Assembly (NCBI GenBank): GCA_003255065.1
Contig: QAOA01004497.1
Location: 454,001 to 518,000 of the forward strand
Length of the DNA: 64,000 nt
Direction of reading: 5' to 3'
Source: Cercis canadensis
Lineage: Eukaryota; Streptophyta; Magnoliopsida; Fabales; Fabaceae
Shown: piece by piece, positions 13,691 to 30,388 of the stretch
How the letters are laid out: every line of letters starts with the position of its first letter
Position numbering within the stretch: position 1 is the stretch's first letter
The notes under the pieces: model-generated
Seen by the model: the letters and a program-made list of their open reading frames with translations, nothing else
Databases searched by the model: none
What the model was told of the DNA's origin: nothing
Translations under genes and position numbers: made by a program

Positions 13691-14187
13691 TAATCGTATT
13701 TGATTCAGATTAATAAACTAATTAATAATATTTTTTGGAAAGAGAGATAGTAGGAGCAGGACGTGTAAACGCCACGCTTGTAAGGGATTCGTTGGCACAC
13801 CATAATTTCCTCATTGGTGACTCACATCGTGACGGCCATAAAGAGGATGACAGAGAAATAATGCGTAAGTAGCCCATAATGTCGCTATGTGCACACTGCA
13901 CAGACTGTTTGGGTTTTTCCATACCCCAATTTGAAGTGAATGGGAAGGGGCCAGATTTATAATACCCGGAGTACAGCCTCGGGTATCAATACCATTACTG
14001 ACAAACCAATAGAAACAGAACGAGTGTATTAGACATTTGGACCCACGCACTATAAAACCTTCGGCTGCAGGTTTTAGGAAATTGCAGAACCACCAATTGA
14101 ATAGTTAAAATTAAGAAATGACCCCTCAGCTAGAAACAAAAGTAGAAAGCAAGTTTGAAATATGCATAAGCAACGAAACACGGATTT

Positions 14188-14350
14188 GGATCCTGTCACT
14201 TGAGTCATGTTGCTCAGATCTGAGCTGTCCATTTCATTAAAGTTCATTTCAACCATTAAATATTAATGTGTTTTAATGGTTGAAATGACCATTAAATAGA
14301 ATAGACGGCTTAGATCTAAGCAATATGACTCAAGTTAACATGACTAGATC
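14188..14350. mobile_element. MITE-like hairpin B, upstream of ALDH2
   Basis: Terminal inverted repeats of about 40 bp: the left arm contains cacttgagtcatgttgctcagatct and the right arm its imperfect reverse complement (agatctaagcaatatgactcaagt). The centre (aaccattaaatattaatg...) is itself partly palindromic. Non-coding. It lies between the ALDH2 promoter and the FAR1-like pseudogene and is related to hairpin A. Confidence 0.65.
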
Positions 14351-14559
14351 TCTTCTCACGAAACACCGAAAAGAAAATAAACCCCTCAGGGTTAGGGCAA
14401 CGAGCTATTTCGAGTGGTGTGCATCATATCTGTTGATCAATTCTAAAATGGAACTCGGGGAATCAAGAATTCGTAGTCGCTGTCGCAATTTATCCCGTAG
14501 AGGACGACATTGCAGTCCTCGGCGACGCGGCATCGCAACCGGATTCGCTCAATCAAGAG

Positions 14560-15600
14560 GGGCAGAACTTGGGGAATATTAGCAAAGAAGAGGAGCATTT
14601 GCATGGTCAAACAACCATTTCAGGTGAGAGGAATATGTCTTCAGATGAAAACGGAATTGAAGCAAGCATCATTGACGTAGTAGCGGAGAAGATCCGAGCC
14701 ATGGAGTTTGAAAGTGAGCCGAAAGCGCTGGATTTCTATAAAAGATATGCGAAAGCAAAAGGGTTTGGTGTCAGATTAGATGACAAGGGTTTTAATAAAA
14801 GTGGGGTGCTTCTGTGGCGAAAATATGTGTGTAATTCTGAAGGTCTTCGTTTGAAGAAATACACCGACAAAGAAGAGCGTAAAAGGGAACACAGGGCAAT
14901 CAAAGTGGTTTGTTAAGAAGATTGAGGTAGAACAGAGTCATGATTTGTTATGGGCTGATGGTATTAGTAGGGGTAATTATGAAGCTTTTGGTGATGTGCT
15001 TGCGTTTGATACCGCATATAATACAAACAAGTATAAATTACCGTTTGTTGTGTTTTCTGGAGTAAATCATCACAACAAACAATTGTATTTGCTTGTGCCT
15101 TGATTGCTGATGAGACGGAAGAAACATATAATTGGGTGTTAAAGAGATGTTTAGAGAAGCAATGTTCAATAAGCAACTTCAGTCAGTCATTACTGAGAGT
15201 GACAAATCTATGCATAAAGCAATTAAAAGGACATTTTCAAGTGCAGTTCATAGACAATGTGCACGGCATCTCTAAAGGAATGCCCAAACTAATATTGGTG
15301 ATATTAATTTCGGTGAAAATTTTAAACAATGCATGATAGGAGATTACAGTGTTGATGAGTTTGAGCTAAAGTGAGCTTTAATGTGTGGAGAGTTTGGTGT
15401 TATTGAAAATAAATAGGTAGAAAAAGTGTATAGAAAGAAGGACATGTGAGCAACTGTATATTTATTTACATGGGAAATTTTTTGCTGGTATACGAACTAC
15501 CTCGTTAAGTGAGGGGATGAATTAACATATTAAAAGTTTCATTGAGAGAAGCTGGAACTTAGTAGATTTCTTGCAACCAGTAGCCAGTCATCCAATATTG
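14560..15600 (+). pseudogene. FAR1/FHY3-related (MULE-transposase-derived) pseudogene
   Basis: FAR1/FHY3 proteins are transcription factors domesticated from Mutator-like transposases. From about 14700 the frame encodes the start of a FAR1 zinc-finger domain (MEFESEPKALDFYKRYAK, then GFGV and the LKKYTDKEERKRE segment), stopping at 14914-14916. A +2 shift continues directly into transposase-domain sequence (LLWADGISRGNYEAFGDV, then AFDTAY), with a stop near 15102. Further pieces follow in changing frames: ADETEETYNWVLK near 15107, an AVHRQCARHL piece near 15244-15273, and a KFFAGIRTTSLSEGMN-like piece near 15474-15525. The part between the FAR1 finger and the transposase core is deleted. No intact reading frame, so not functional as a protein. 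Family call is firm from motif order; a MULE transposon rather than a host FRS gene is possible. Confidence 0.85.
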
Positions 15601-16334
15601 GTCGTTCCTCTTAATCCACCAAAATGGATGGTTGTGATCTTGACACCTGTTCAGGGTATCAATACCTTGCCATGGACTAACGGCATGATAGAGGGATCCG
15701 AAGGGAAGGTGATGATGGTAAAGGACTTTGGCTGCTTCCTTTTTTATTCGTCTCTATCTTTTGCACTCATTTCTATTCCAATTAAGTTGGCGAGTCTTAC
15801 TCTTTGTCACATCAATAAGCTCCCACTCTTTGGTTGATTGACAAATCAAATTGCGTGAGCTTGGATAACTTGGAACTATTCAATCAGATCAACTTGACAT
15901 AATCAACTATCATGCTGACTTGTTCCATTTTGCTTCTTTCCCCCTTTTTTCTTGTAAGAGATGAGAAGATACGAAGGGCAAATCCAATTGGGTTTCTAAT
16001 CAAATATTGACCCAAATGGGAACTAATATTTCCCGGTATAGCTAGACCGGCACCTAATAAAGGTGTTTTTTTTTTTAACTTTTTTAATATGTATCGAGAA
16101 TTAAATTTTAAATTTTTACTTAAATGTTCACTTTGTCCAATCACGAGAGTTAAGCACAGAGTTCAGGAGCGTGGTCTTGCTACATGATTATAAAATGCTT
16201 TGAAAGTAATCAAAGGATTTTTTTTTAACAAAAGCATACAAGGAATCAAATCTATAATAATCAGCTGTGCGATATTTCTTATTGGGACCTTCACACTAGT
16301 AATGCATAAACTAATCTTGGCCAGTCTTTGTGAA

Positions 16335-16421
16335 AACTCATATCGAATATAATACGAGTATTTTCATGTAAGAATATNCTCATATTGAATATAATACGAG
16401 TATTTTCATGTAAGAATATTA
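16335..16421. repeat. Short direct duplication around a single N
   Basis: A segment of about 40 bp (cat atcgaatataatacgag to taagaatat) is present on both sides of the N at 16378, with one substitution (catatcgaat versus catattgaat). Confidence 0.75.
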
Positions 16422-16664
16422 TAAATTAGTTTTATATTTTTTGGAGTCTTAAATCTTAAAATTAAGTTTTCATTTAGTGATTGACTTATATTATAACATA
16501 CCATTAAAATATATTAGTTTGAACTTTAAACCTGAAATGAGAATCGTAAGTAGAATAGAAGTCACAAATCGATAAAGACTTGTATCTAGTATCAAAGAAA
16601 AAAGTTAATCGAAATAAATTAGTCTGTTGAAAATTTGAAATAAGCTTAAGTCAATAGAAAGCAA

Positions 16665-17160
16665 AACCACATCATGTGAAAGCAAATCAAAATGAACACT
16701 TTAGCGGGATGGAATGGCCTCCTTCACCCTCGAGCATATTTAATATGCAAATCAAAATCTCAAATTATAGTTTTTAAGACATATAAGGAAAATATCACAT
16801 ACTTCTTTAGCGGCATGATATAATTTCTCTTTAAAAAAACATCGTAATAATTGAGTATTTAGTATTTTATTATAAAAAAACTAAGTTCAAATTTCATTGG
16901 AAACATATAGAATGAATTTTGAGAGAAAATAAATTATTATATTGTCTAGCTTCCAATAGACAAAAAAAAATCTCAAATTATACCCCAATTACAATTGCGG
17001 TAGCATATTAAGGTTGCATGTGATAATCTCAGTTATAATCTCAAATCTCAATACAATAGTATCCAATTTTTCTTCAATGCAATTTTTTAANAACCACATC
17101 ATGTGAAAGCAAATCAAATAGACAAAAAAAAATCTCAAATTATACCCCAATTACAATTTT
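16665..17160. repeat. Dispersed duplicate fragments meeting at an N (17091)
   Basis: Immediately after the N near 17091 the sequence repeats an earlier stretch near 16666 (aaccacatcatgtgaaagca) and then one near 16958 (atagacaaaaaaaaatctca, running on through cccaattacaatt). The composite order suggests a contig end built from neighbouring sequence. Confidence 0.65.
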
Positions 17161-20100
17161 TTAATCGTACTCTCTCTCCCTCTCTCTATGTTTTGTCTTT
17201 TTTTGGTCTTGTATTGGCGATTGGCTTTTTTTAATTAGTCCAACAATTGCTGTAAATTAGCCCAACAAGTTATGGATTTGAAACTGGCTCTTGGAGCGAC
17301 TTGGGTGAAATCCTTTATGGTTAGATGGTGGACACGCAATAGATACTAGAGGCCCATGACATCTCATTGAAAAAAAGAAACAAGTTCAACATTCAATTTT
17401 TGTATTGAATTGTCTGAACCAAAATCAGTCTTTTTTTTTTAGGTGGGAGAAGAGGAGCTAGGAGTTACAAGCATGCATTCACAAAAATTGGTACCTTGAA
17501 GATAATATACTCAATCCATAACTTTACTGCATAAAGATTTCAGTCATTTTGGATGAAAATAAAGAGAAGATGTGGAGTTTGATTTTTCACTATAAATAAT
17601 TGATAGAGAAAGTAAAAAAAAAAAAGAGAACATTCATATAAAATGAAATGTATTAGGCTAATTTTTCAACCTTGTAGAAATATAAACAAAATATGCCTCA
17701 AATAATAGAAACTTAAGATGAAGAAATAATACTGAATGCCTGGGCCTCCTAATCGGAAATTACTCAGATAAATAAAAAAAGAAAAAGAAGGATGTATCAT
17801 ACTCACAGAAATTACTTTTTTGAGGTATGAACGAATCAATAACATATTACATCAAGATTAATTTCTCATAGAATCACTTGTTGATATAACATGTGATCAT
17901 TCTTCCCAACAAATCCTTTCCTTCAAAGCTGTAGATATTCTTACAGAGGCCCAAACAACTTTTGACCCATTTAAGCCCAAAACAACTTTTGGCTCATTTA
18001 AATTCAATTATCCTAATTATCAAAATGCCTCTCTATATATATATATAGTAGTTTTTAATATGTATGATCATTTTTTTTAACTCTCTCTTCATTTATTATT
18101 CTGCTTATTTGAGATAAACCTAACTTGACATTCAGAGTCCGAATATTCTCAATCTGACCCTTAATTTATTTGTGCTAATTATGTAAATCAACCCTCAAAT
18201 TCAAACTGAATTGAAGCCTACCACCCAACTTAATTTTTTGATATCAACAGGAGGCATCGTAAAAAGCCTTTCACTTTGTAACAAAGAGAAAATGATTGAC
18301 CCAAATATGATAGCAATATTTGCATGGCAGACCAGCCACCATGAACCCCACGCACCATTACACAACCTGTGCCATATGTAAAGGCCATCTGAAACACCTT
18401 TCCGTCCACAACTTATATATCCTCAACAAAAGGGTACCTTCACTTCAAAGTTCATATACTACTCATTCATACTCCACTTTTTTGGGTGGAAATTTAAACG
18501 GTTTATGAATATTATTGAAGGTCAATATTCCTCCGTCGAATATTTTATAGCACATGAAAAAGTGCACGATTCCAATTCACACATATGCTTTGTCTCTATA
18601 TTTAATTAAAAAAAAAAAAAAAGAACTATGTAAGTAGCATATATGGGTCGATTAGGGATAACTTTTATAATTAGAATACACTAAAATTTTATAATCTTCT
18701 ACCTAAATAGTAGCCTAGTTAATTAAAACTCGTATGATTCACGTATTGTAAACGTTCATCAATTTTAAAAAAGGCTTTCATTTTCCATTTCAATAGCAAA
18801 GAAGTAAGAAAAAAGAAGCTCCTTCAAAGATCAATCGTATACATGGTTCTATTTAATCGATCTCTAGTATAGTGCTGAGTTGGAGTTAATCTTAAAATTT
18901 GAGCTAGGTTGTAAAAGGAAAATGCAAATATAAAAGCTTTTGTGTAATACAAACTTCTACTTGACTAGACGTATATATACAAGGAAAAAAAATTATAAGA
19001 GTAATACATTAATTTTTTTTAAACAGAAACTATATTTTTTATTTAAAAGTGTATATGATACTTATATTTTTTTATTTGTATATTTTATTAAGGTCATATT
19101 CTTTTTGCTGTATCTTTGACTTCTTTAATGAAAAAAGCAATTGTTTGATAATGATACTGTCCGTAACACTTATTATTTAATTGCATCCCATATAATATTA
19201 AGTATGCTAAAGAACACAGAATCATTAAAATATGTTATGCAAATAATAATGGAAACCATTTACTTATATTTGGTGTACCAATAGTATTGAGATTGCCAAT
19301 TTACCATTTTCAACATTAATTATCTTTATTCTTCCATTGAGTGAGCATGTCAGCTCATGTCCACTCAGTACTTTATTCTTAGATTCTTGGGAACCAAACA
19401 TGCAATAGATTAATTGTAATCCCTTATCCGACACAAAATCCACTCAGAGTCATATATAATTTTACACCTTCTGCTCGTATTGCTTTTTTACAGTAAATAT
19501 TAGCTTTCATTTCCTCATCTTCCCGGAAACTACACCTCCATGATCACAGCATAGTAAGACACTGAAGACTCTGCCTAATCTTCGCCTTGAAAAGTTCAAT
19601 CAACAGTTGTATTGTAATTGAGGCTTTAAGATTAAGAACCCTTTTAGCAATTCAATTATATTGGGGAAAGAAAAGAGGATAAATTCTCTTCACTGATTGG
19701 CTAGACGGGGAAAGGATAATACAAGAATCACTTTGGGTATGACTTTACTTGATTCTTTTATTCTCTTTTTCCTGTTTTCTCTTCTTTATTGATACCAGCA
19801 GTAACTGGTTCTTTATGTTGAACGAAAGTTTAAGGAATATGACACATGGACCTTTTGATGAGCGTTAATCCTTCATCAAATTTATAATTTTACATCTAAT
19901 CGCACATTACATGTTAGCCTCTACCACTAACCGAATCCCTTGGGTTTAAATAACCAAATATTAATGTACAATCAATACCAAAAAGAGAGGAAGAGGCTTT
20001 GCTTCGAGCGAGGGGCCTTGCTCCTCCGACACACACAACACATTGTTCTTCCCTCTACCAAAATGCCAAAAAAAAAAAGAGGGGAGAAATAATAATAAGA

Positions 20101-20443
20101 CATGGCAACTTTTGTAAAATGAATGGAGATGAAGGTCATCGTTGGACAAATAATTATCAGACATAGATAATTGTGAATTTCAGCCCACTATCACAGACAA
20201 AAGCGAAAGGGGCAACCCGAGTACCCTGATCCCAACGAAACCCTAATTGAAAGCCCTATCATTTTCAATTGTACTTGGTGAAGTAACACGTAACATGCAT
20301 ACCCATAGGGCACTGTTTGGCAGGAGATCTTTTTTACCTCATGTTACACCAGAAAATGACCACACTCCTCAAACGCGTCCTTGTAAAGCAGATTCTTTTA
20401 TTTTGTGATACCCCACCCCTATGGTATTCTATTTCCGTGCTTG

Positions 20444-24586
<4,143 letters not shown>

Positions 24587-25388
24587 GTAGATTTTCACGA
24601 GGTCAAGAGCATGTGTGAGAAGGCCGGCTTTTATCCGTATTGGAGTGGCCCATCTATCAATGAACCATGGAATAAGTTGGAGCTTTAATATGACATTGCT
24701 TTGTAAGTCCTATGTCAGGGAATGAGTTGTAGGTGATAGTTGTTCGATTCAGACGCTAGTCCTCATAAACATAATTTGCAACATGCAATTCTAGTTAGCT
24801 GTTAAGAAATTTTTTTGTTTAATGCAAATGGTTGCTTGTTATGGGGACTAAAATGCATCCTTCTGCTTGTTACTGATTATATCATCCGGTGGTTACAGCG
24901 CTAATAATCTGGTTGATTGGAGTTTCTGTTGGTAAAATTTGGACTTTTGCAATCAAAGGAAAAGATGAGCGTTTGTGGATATCTACATCGTCAATATTTT
25001 CTAAGCAGATTCTTGCAATGGTGGTGGATACAGAGAACCTCACTCCCTTGAGTCATTCACCGTGAACTTATGCAAGTTTGTTTTTATTGCTTACCTAGTC
25101 TATCAGTTCGTTCAATCCCTACTTCAACCAAATGGAACAGAATTGATGCTATAGTATAGACAGAATAATGAAATAGATTTATCATACGCTTGTCATTTGA
25201 CGAAAATCATTATTCAAAACTTCAACTTAATCCTAGTTAAAAGTTCAGATTCTTTTTGGCGCAAGGAAGTATAAAGATTTTCAACTTCGCACTCACTAAC
25301 TCACCTAAAAACTTAACTTTCATCACTAGTTCACACCCAATGACTTGTAATTCCCTTCCCTTCTTTTTGTGCGCAGGGAAAATGTCTT
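24587..25388. other. Intergenic: SPDS 3' UTR and start of a tandem duplication
   Basis: The first part is the 3' UTR of spermidine synthase. From about 25117 the sequence resembles that from 26836, marking the downstream edge of the tandem duplication that holds the two membrane-protein genes. Confidence 0.6.
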
Positions 25389-26354
25389 TCATGAACCGCT
25401 TTCAAGATCTTTACCTAATTCCTCGTCAACTTTCTTCTCCATTTTCCTCTCCTTGCAATCATAGAAGTAAATCATGCACGACAACCATTTCAGTGTATTT
25501 AGCACAGAGAACAAGCCAATTTGTAGAAAAATTCCATTCCCTCCTTTATAGCATCCAAGGGACAGGCATGAGACCCTTAAACAAAGTTCCAAAGCAACGA
25601 AAACAAGCATCAAAAGGAGTCCTCTCTTCTGATTACCTCTGCTGAAGAAATATGAGAGTTGTAATGCTCCAACTCCATATATACCCTCCAGGACTAATAT
25701 TACAATACTCATATTCCAAATAGCACTCCATTCCAAATACATCAGCAACAGCTTTGCAAGAGCCAGACAGCAAATTACTGCAAAAAATATGTAGCACCCA
25801 AAAGTCTTGAAGAGAATATAACAGTTATTTACTGTCCACGGGAATGCAAGCAGGAGACAAGTTGACAAGAAGAGAATAAACAAAGAAGTGATAAATGTGC
25901 CTTTCATTATTGATATGTCAATGGATTTTTGAAACATCTGCTTGAGACTCATTTTATTCTCTTCTGAGCGCAGCTTTGATGCCAAATCCATAGTTACAAC
26001 TGCAGAGCAGAGTTCTAGAACATGAAGAGGCACCAAGTAAATGAATCCAAGTTGAATCAAATCAGGCAAATAATCCTTACTGAAACTTCTAACAGTACTG
26101 TTTGGGTCGAAGTAATATATTCCAGAGTGATACATGTCGTGAAAAGGTAGACTGTTAAGAATTTCTGGGGTTTCAACCACAGTTTCCTGCAGGAAAATTT
26201 CAAAGTAAACCATGACACAAAAGAAAGGAAGAGAAGTGAGAAAGTTGAAGATGATGAAATTGATGTTTTTGGCATAGATCGTTACAGCTTCCTTGAGGAT
26301 ATCCAAGACCTCCAGCTTCAACTTCTGCTTAACTTGTTTGCTTTCACTCTCCAT
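25389..26354 (-). CDS. Multi-pass membrane protein of unknown function, tandem copy A
   Basis: Intronless 321-aa frame. The hydrophilic N-terminus (about 30 residues, Lys/Glu-rich) is followed by about six or seven hydrophobic segments near residues 33-55, 98-122, 150-175, 180-207, 212-235, 243-266 and 275-297, then a charged tail rich in Lys and Glu. No signal peptide and no catalytic motif is visible. It resembles plant-only uncharacterised transmembrane proteins, which I cannot tie to a named function. Its neighbour at 27100-28056 is a clear paralogue. The start codon is chosen because both copies begin MESESKQV. Intactness of both copies suggests they are kept by selection. Confidence 0.8.
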   Translation of the reverse strand: MESESKQVKQKLKLEVLDILKEAVTIYAKNINFIIFNFLTSLPFFCVMVYFEIFLQETVVETPEILNSLPFHDMYHSGIYYFDPNSTVRSFSKDYLPDLIQLGFIYLVPLHVLELCSAVVTMDLASKLRSEENKMSLKQMFQKSIDISIMKGTFITSLFILFLSTCLLLAFPWTVNNCYILFKTFGCYIFFAVICCLALAKLLLMYLEWSAIWNMSIVILVLEGIYGVGALQLSYFFSRGNQKRGLLLMLVFVALELCLRVSCLSLGCYKGGNGIFLQIGLFSVLNTLKWLSCMIYFYDCKERKMEKKVDEELGKDLESGS

Positions 26355-27099
26355 ATCTGCACTTCCAACACTAGTACCAAGCTAATTCTAATTCAATCCT
26401 GATGTTGGCTGCAGATTCTCATTACAAATAGATCTTTTCTCTTGTTTCTCCTTTCCGGGAAATACAGAGTTTGTGGAAGACTTGACTTCGGACTTGGACT
26501 TTCGCTTATCTGCTTTATGAGATGAAATAATATACTATTTTTCTACGTGACCCCTTATTATATGCGGGGGCCATCCAACCACTTTTTATAAAAAAAAATT
26601 ACCTTGATTTACCCTTTCTTGGGTCTCAGGTATAGCTTAGTGCAATTCCAGAGAAATAACAGTACTTTTGGGAAGAGAGAATTAACAGAGGAAAGTGGAT
26701 GATAGAGATTTGGGGAAAGTGTTAAAACTTCATTCTGAGTAATTTTTGTACGTAAGAACGGGAAAAGGGTTGCAATTTTTCCTACTACCATACATTAAAC
26801 AATACAAAGTTAATGGTCATATCCTAAATCATTCATGCCTACTTAAACCAAATGGAACAAAACTAATACGTAGATAAACTGATATAAAAACTTTCGAATA
26901 ATGATATTGATTATTATACGCTCATAAAAAGTTAGATTAAAATCATTATTCATAACTTTAACTTCAATAGCTACGAATTCAGATAAATAATACCTTTATT
27001 CGTTTTAGTACATGGTAGTATGAAGATTTCAACTAAAACCTCTACCTCATGCCCAATCACTTGTAATTTCCTTCTTTTTGTGCGCGGGAAAAGGTTGTT

Positions 27100-28056
27100 T
27101 CATGAACCACTTGTAATATGTTTACCTAATTCCTCGTCTACTTTTTTCTCCATTTTCCTCTCCTTGCAATCGTAGAAGTAAATCATGCACGCCACCCATT
27201 TCAGTGTATTTACCACAGAGAACAAGCCAACTTGTATAAGGATTCCATTCCCTCCTTTATAGCATCCATGGGAGAGGCATGACACCCTTAAACAAAGTCC
27301 CAAAGCAAAGAAAACAAGCATCAAAAGGAGCCCTCGTTTCTGATTACCTCTGCTGAAGAAAGATGAAAGCTGTAATGCTTCAATTCCATATATACCCTCG
27401 AAGACTGAGATTACAATACTCATATTCCAAACTGCACTCCGTTCCAAATACATCATCAACGAAGCCAGAACGAATACTACTGCAAATAAAACGCAGTAAA
27501 CAAATTCCTTGAAGAAAATATAGTAGTTGGTGACTATCCACGGGAACGCAAGGAGGTGACAAGTTGACAAGAAGAGCACACAGAGAGAAGTGATAAATGT
27601 GCCTTTCATTATTGATATGTCTACGGATTTTTGAAACATCTGTATGAGAGTCATTTTCTTTTCTTTCGAGCGTAGCTTTGATGCCAAATCCATAGTAACA
27701 ACTGCAGAGCAGAGCTCTAGAACATGAAGAGGAACCAAGTAAATGAATCCAAGTCGAATCAACTCAAACAAATAATCCTTACTGAAACTTTTTGAATTGG
27801 AGTAATATTGGCTGTGATACCCGAGGTACCTGAAGTAAAAAGGTACTTGGTTAAGAATTTCCCATGTTTCAACCACAGTTTTTTGGAGGAAAATTTCAAA
27901 GTAAACCATGATACAAAAGAAAGGAAGAGAAGTGAAAAAGGTGAAGATGATGAAGTTGATGTTTTTGACATAGATTGTAACAGCTTCTTTGAGGATATCC
28001 AAGAGCTCCAGCTTCAGTTTCTGCTTGTGCATAACTTGTTTGCTTTCACTCTCCAT
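27100..28056 (-). CDS. Multi-pass membrane protein of unknown function, tandem copy B
   Basis: Intronless 318-aa paralogue of the gene at 25389-26354, in the same orientation. Most residues are identical over the whole length. Differences cluster in the loop after the first membrane segment (residues about 65-95) and in the third and fourth membrane segments. Same architecture: charged N-terminus, about seven hydrophobic helices, basic-acidic tail ending in Gly-Ser. The loop is the likely site of functional divergence, which is an inference. No recognised domain. Confidence 0.8.
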   Translation of the reverse strand: MESESKQVMHKQKLKLELLDILKEAVTIYVKNINFIIFTFFTSLPFFCIMVYFEIFLQKTVVETWEILNQVPFYFRYLGYHSQYYSNSKSFSKDYLFELIRLGFIYLVPLHVLELCSAVVTMDLASKLRSKEKKMTLIQMFQKSVDISIMKGTFITSLCVLFLSTCHLLAFPWIVTNYYIFFKEFVYCVLFAVVFVLASLMMYLERSAVWNMSIVISVFEGIYGIEALQLSSFFSRGNQKRGLLLMLVFFALGLCLRVSCLSHGCYKGGNGILIQVGLFSVVNTLKWVACMIYFYDCKERKMEKKVDEELGKHITSGS

Positions 28057-28500
28057 ATCTGCACTTCCAAGATCAATACTAAGCTAATTCTAATTGAATC
28101 CTGATGCTCACAGCAGATTCTCAATACAAATACATCTTTTCTCTTGTTTTGTTTCCTGGAAACAGGGGGTTTGCGGAAAACTTGACTTCAGACTTAGACT
28201 TTTGCTTATCTATTTTATGCCTTGAAATAATATTTCCTGACCTGACCCCATGTTCAACACCCTGGCCATCCAACCACATCTTTTTTTTTATAAATTTATG
28301 TTGACTTCGTCAATTTCTACTTCTTCTTGATGTCAGGATTTTGGATCTCGGGTATAGTACAATTTCACAGAAATAACAGTACTTTTGAGAGTAGGGGATT
28401 AACAGAGAGTAAAGTGTTAGCGACCTTACGTAGGAACGGGAAAGGGTAACAACTTTTTCTACTCCCAACATTACAAAGATAATGGTCATATCCTAAAACG

Positions 28501-30388
28501 GTTCGAGTTGAGTTATAGTTATGTAATTTTGTAACTCACCCGACCAAGTTCAACAACTGTAGCATTTTCTTTTTATACTCTCCGCGTAATAGTAATGGAT
28601 ATATACCATCAAATTTACTTGAAACTATGACTTCTCTCTTTCTTTCCCCTCCACCCTTGATCAAACAAGGGAAAATTTTATTACCCATTATTCCTATTAT
28701 GAGACAGTCTAGATTATATCAACTGGAGTTTACTTCTCTGTCTAGTACGCTCTTACGATACTGATCCTCCTAGAGTTTAAGAAATATGACAATTTTAATA
28801 GTAGGCATTTACACACCCTACCTCTTTTGTAGTTTCTTAAACTCTAGAAGATCTGCATCCTCTCCTCTTCACTGTGTAACAACTCTCTTATATCATTCAT
28901 ATCAAGGACAGTGCATCAAACATCAGTCATAAGAGATAAGAAAAAATCAAATTCCATAACTGGTATCTCATTCATCATAGCCTGATAATTCAGAAAGCCC
29001 CAGCACTCAATGAGAATAAGGAGAAGCTGATTTTGATATAAGTTCCTATAAGTGCAAATTAGCACACAATAAAATTACAGTGCCATGATCGCGTTCATTG
29101 TCATTGAATTAAAGTAAACGACACAATCTGGCAACAAGGAATCACCAACCCCTCTCCCCCCTAAAAAAAAATGGAGCAACTGAATTTTCAATATAACTTC
29201 CAAAACAACCAATGTTATCACCAAATCCGTTTGCTAAAGAGTGGGTTGGCCAAATGAAAACCGCATATGAAGAGAATTAAGGTTCCCCAACATCCCAGTT
29301 GAAGAAGATAGCAGTTTCACAAAATTCTATACAGAAGCAAATCAGCCAAGTACCGGAGCAGACACTAACAGAAGGGGCAGAAAGTGGAGAGTTTTAGACA
29401 TTTCACGTGTGCACGTTAATTAACAGAATTGATGCTTCTGATCTCACTCTTCAATGGATTATGCAAGTTCTTGCATATCCCGCAACTATCAAAGCTTTGG
29501 TGAGGCAGAGTACATAGATGGTGTCCCACACAACCATGTTGCTGAACATTGCAGTTCCAATTCAATTACTACGGAGATGCAACAAGTGGATGATTTAATG
29601 AAGACGCAGACATTTAGAAGCAGCAACCAACAATATAACTACACAGGATCATCCTAGGTATTGATTCTGGTTTTGGGAAGCAGAGTCAAGGAGCAGCAAC
29701 TAGCAAAATGAGGCCGATTTGACTCGATCACAATATTACAGTAATCAAAAACTATATTCTATCCTTCAATCTTTAGACTTCTCCAATTTGAAGGGACACA
29801 ACTGTACCATTCCTTTAGGAAACAGCCAACAATAAGGTTAACAACCAGAAGCTTCACTGGAGAACACAAAAAATAGGTCGCACACAACCAAGTTGCTGAC
29901 ACCGCACTTTTTGTCAACTTATATGCAGAAGCAACGAGATGAGATGATTGTGGAGCAGAGAAGCAGACAATAAGAGGAGTAAGTGGCGAAATGACGCCGA
30001 TTTGGCCGTTAATCACACCTCAAAACAAAAAAAACATAAATCCTTTAGGAACCTTTAATGCAAATATATAAAAGTTACTGCACTGGATTAGTAAAACTAA
30101 AACAAGCAAATAACAGAGGTAGCAATAATATAAAGTAGGAAAGGGACCTTTAAGTTTCAGTAAGCCGAAGCGAGAAAGCTGATGCAAAACAGTGTCCAAA
30201 GCACCCTTTTGGTGGCTAAAACACTTCGCATGCGCCATCAACATCCTAGTTTCTAACAATACCCATTGTCACGATATCAACAAAACTAACATGTTTGTTG
30301 TTTGCTCAACCAATCCTATAGGAACTACAGTACAGCAGAGAGCCATCCTTGAAAGTCATCCAGCATTTGTTCCATTCACATTCTGACC
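28501..30388. other. Intergenic, includes the 3' side of the SR-protein gene
   Basis: No supported gene. Phrases such as aatgaggccgatttgact (about 29708) and aatgacgccgatttggcc (about 29990), and gtgtcccacacaaccatgtt (29521) versus ggtcgcacacaaccaagttg (29876), hint at an old, strongly diverged local duplication. The short frame at 29454-29657 has no domain. Confidence 0.5.

Larger units (their letters stand above)
25117..28500 (-). repeat. Tandem gene duplication, two units of about 1.7 kb
   Basis: Unit A (about 25117-26835) and unit B (about 26836-28500) share coding sequence, leader and part of the 3' flank. Matching landmarks include ccaaatggaaca at 25128 and about 26849, and aatggtcatatcctaaa at about 26813 and 28480. 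Non-coding parts have drifted with indels, so the duplication is not very recent. Confidence 0.8.

Noticed and set aside
29300-30010. Possible old tandem repeat downstream of the SR gene
   Set aside because: Only scattered phrase matches, too diverged to define units by eye.
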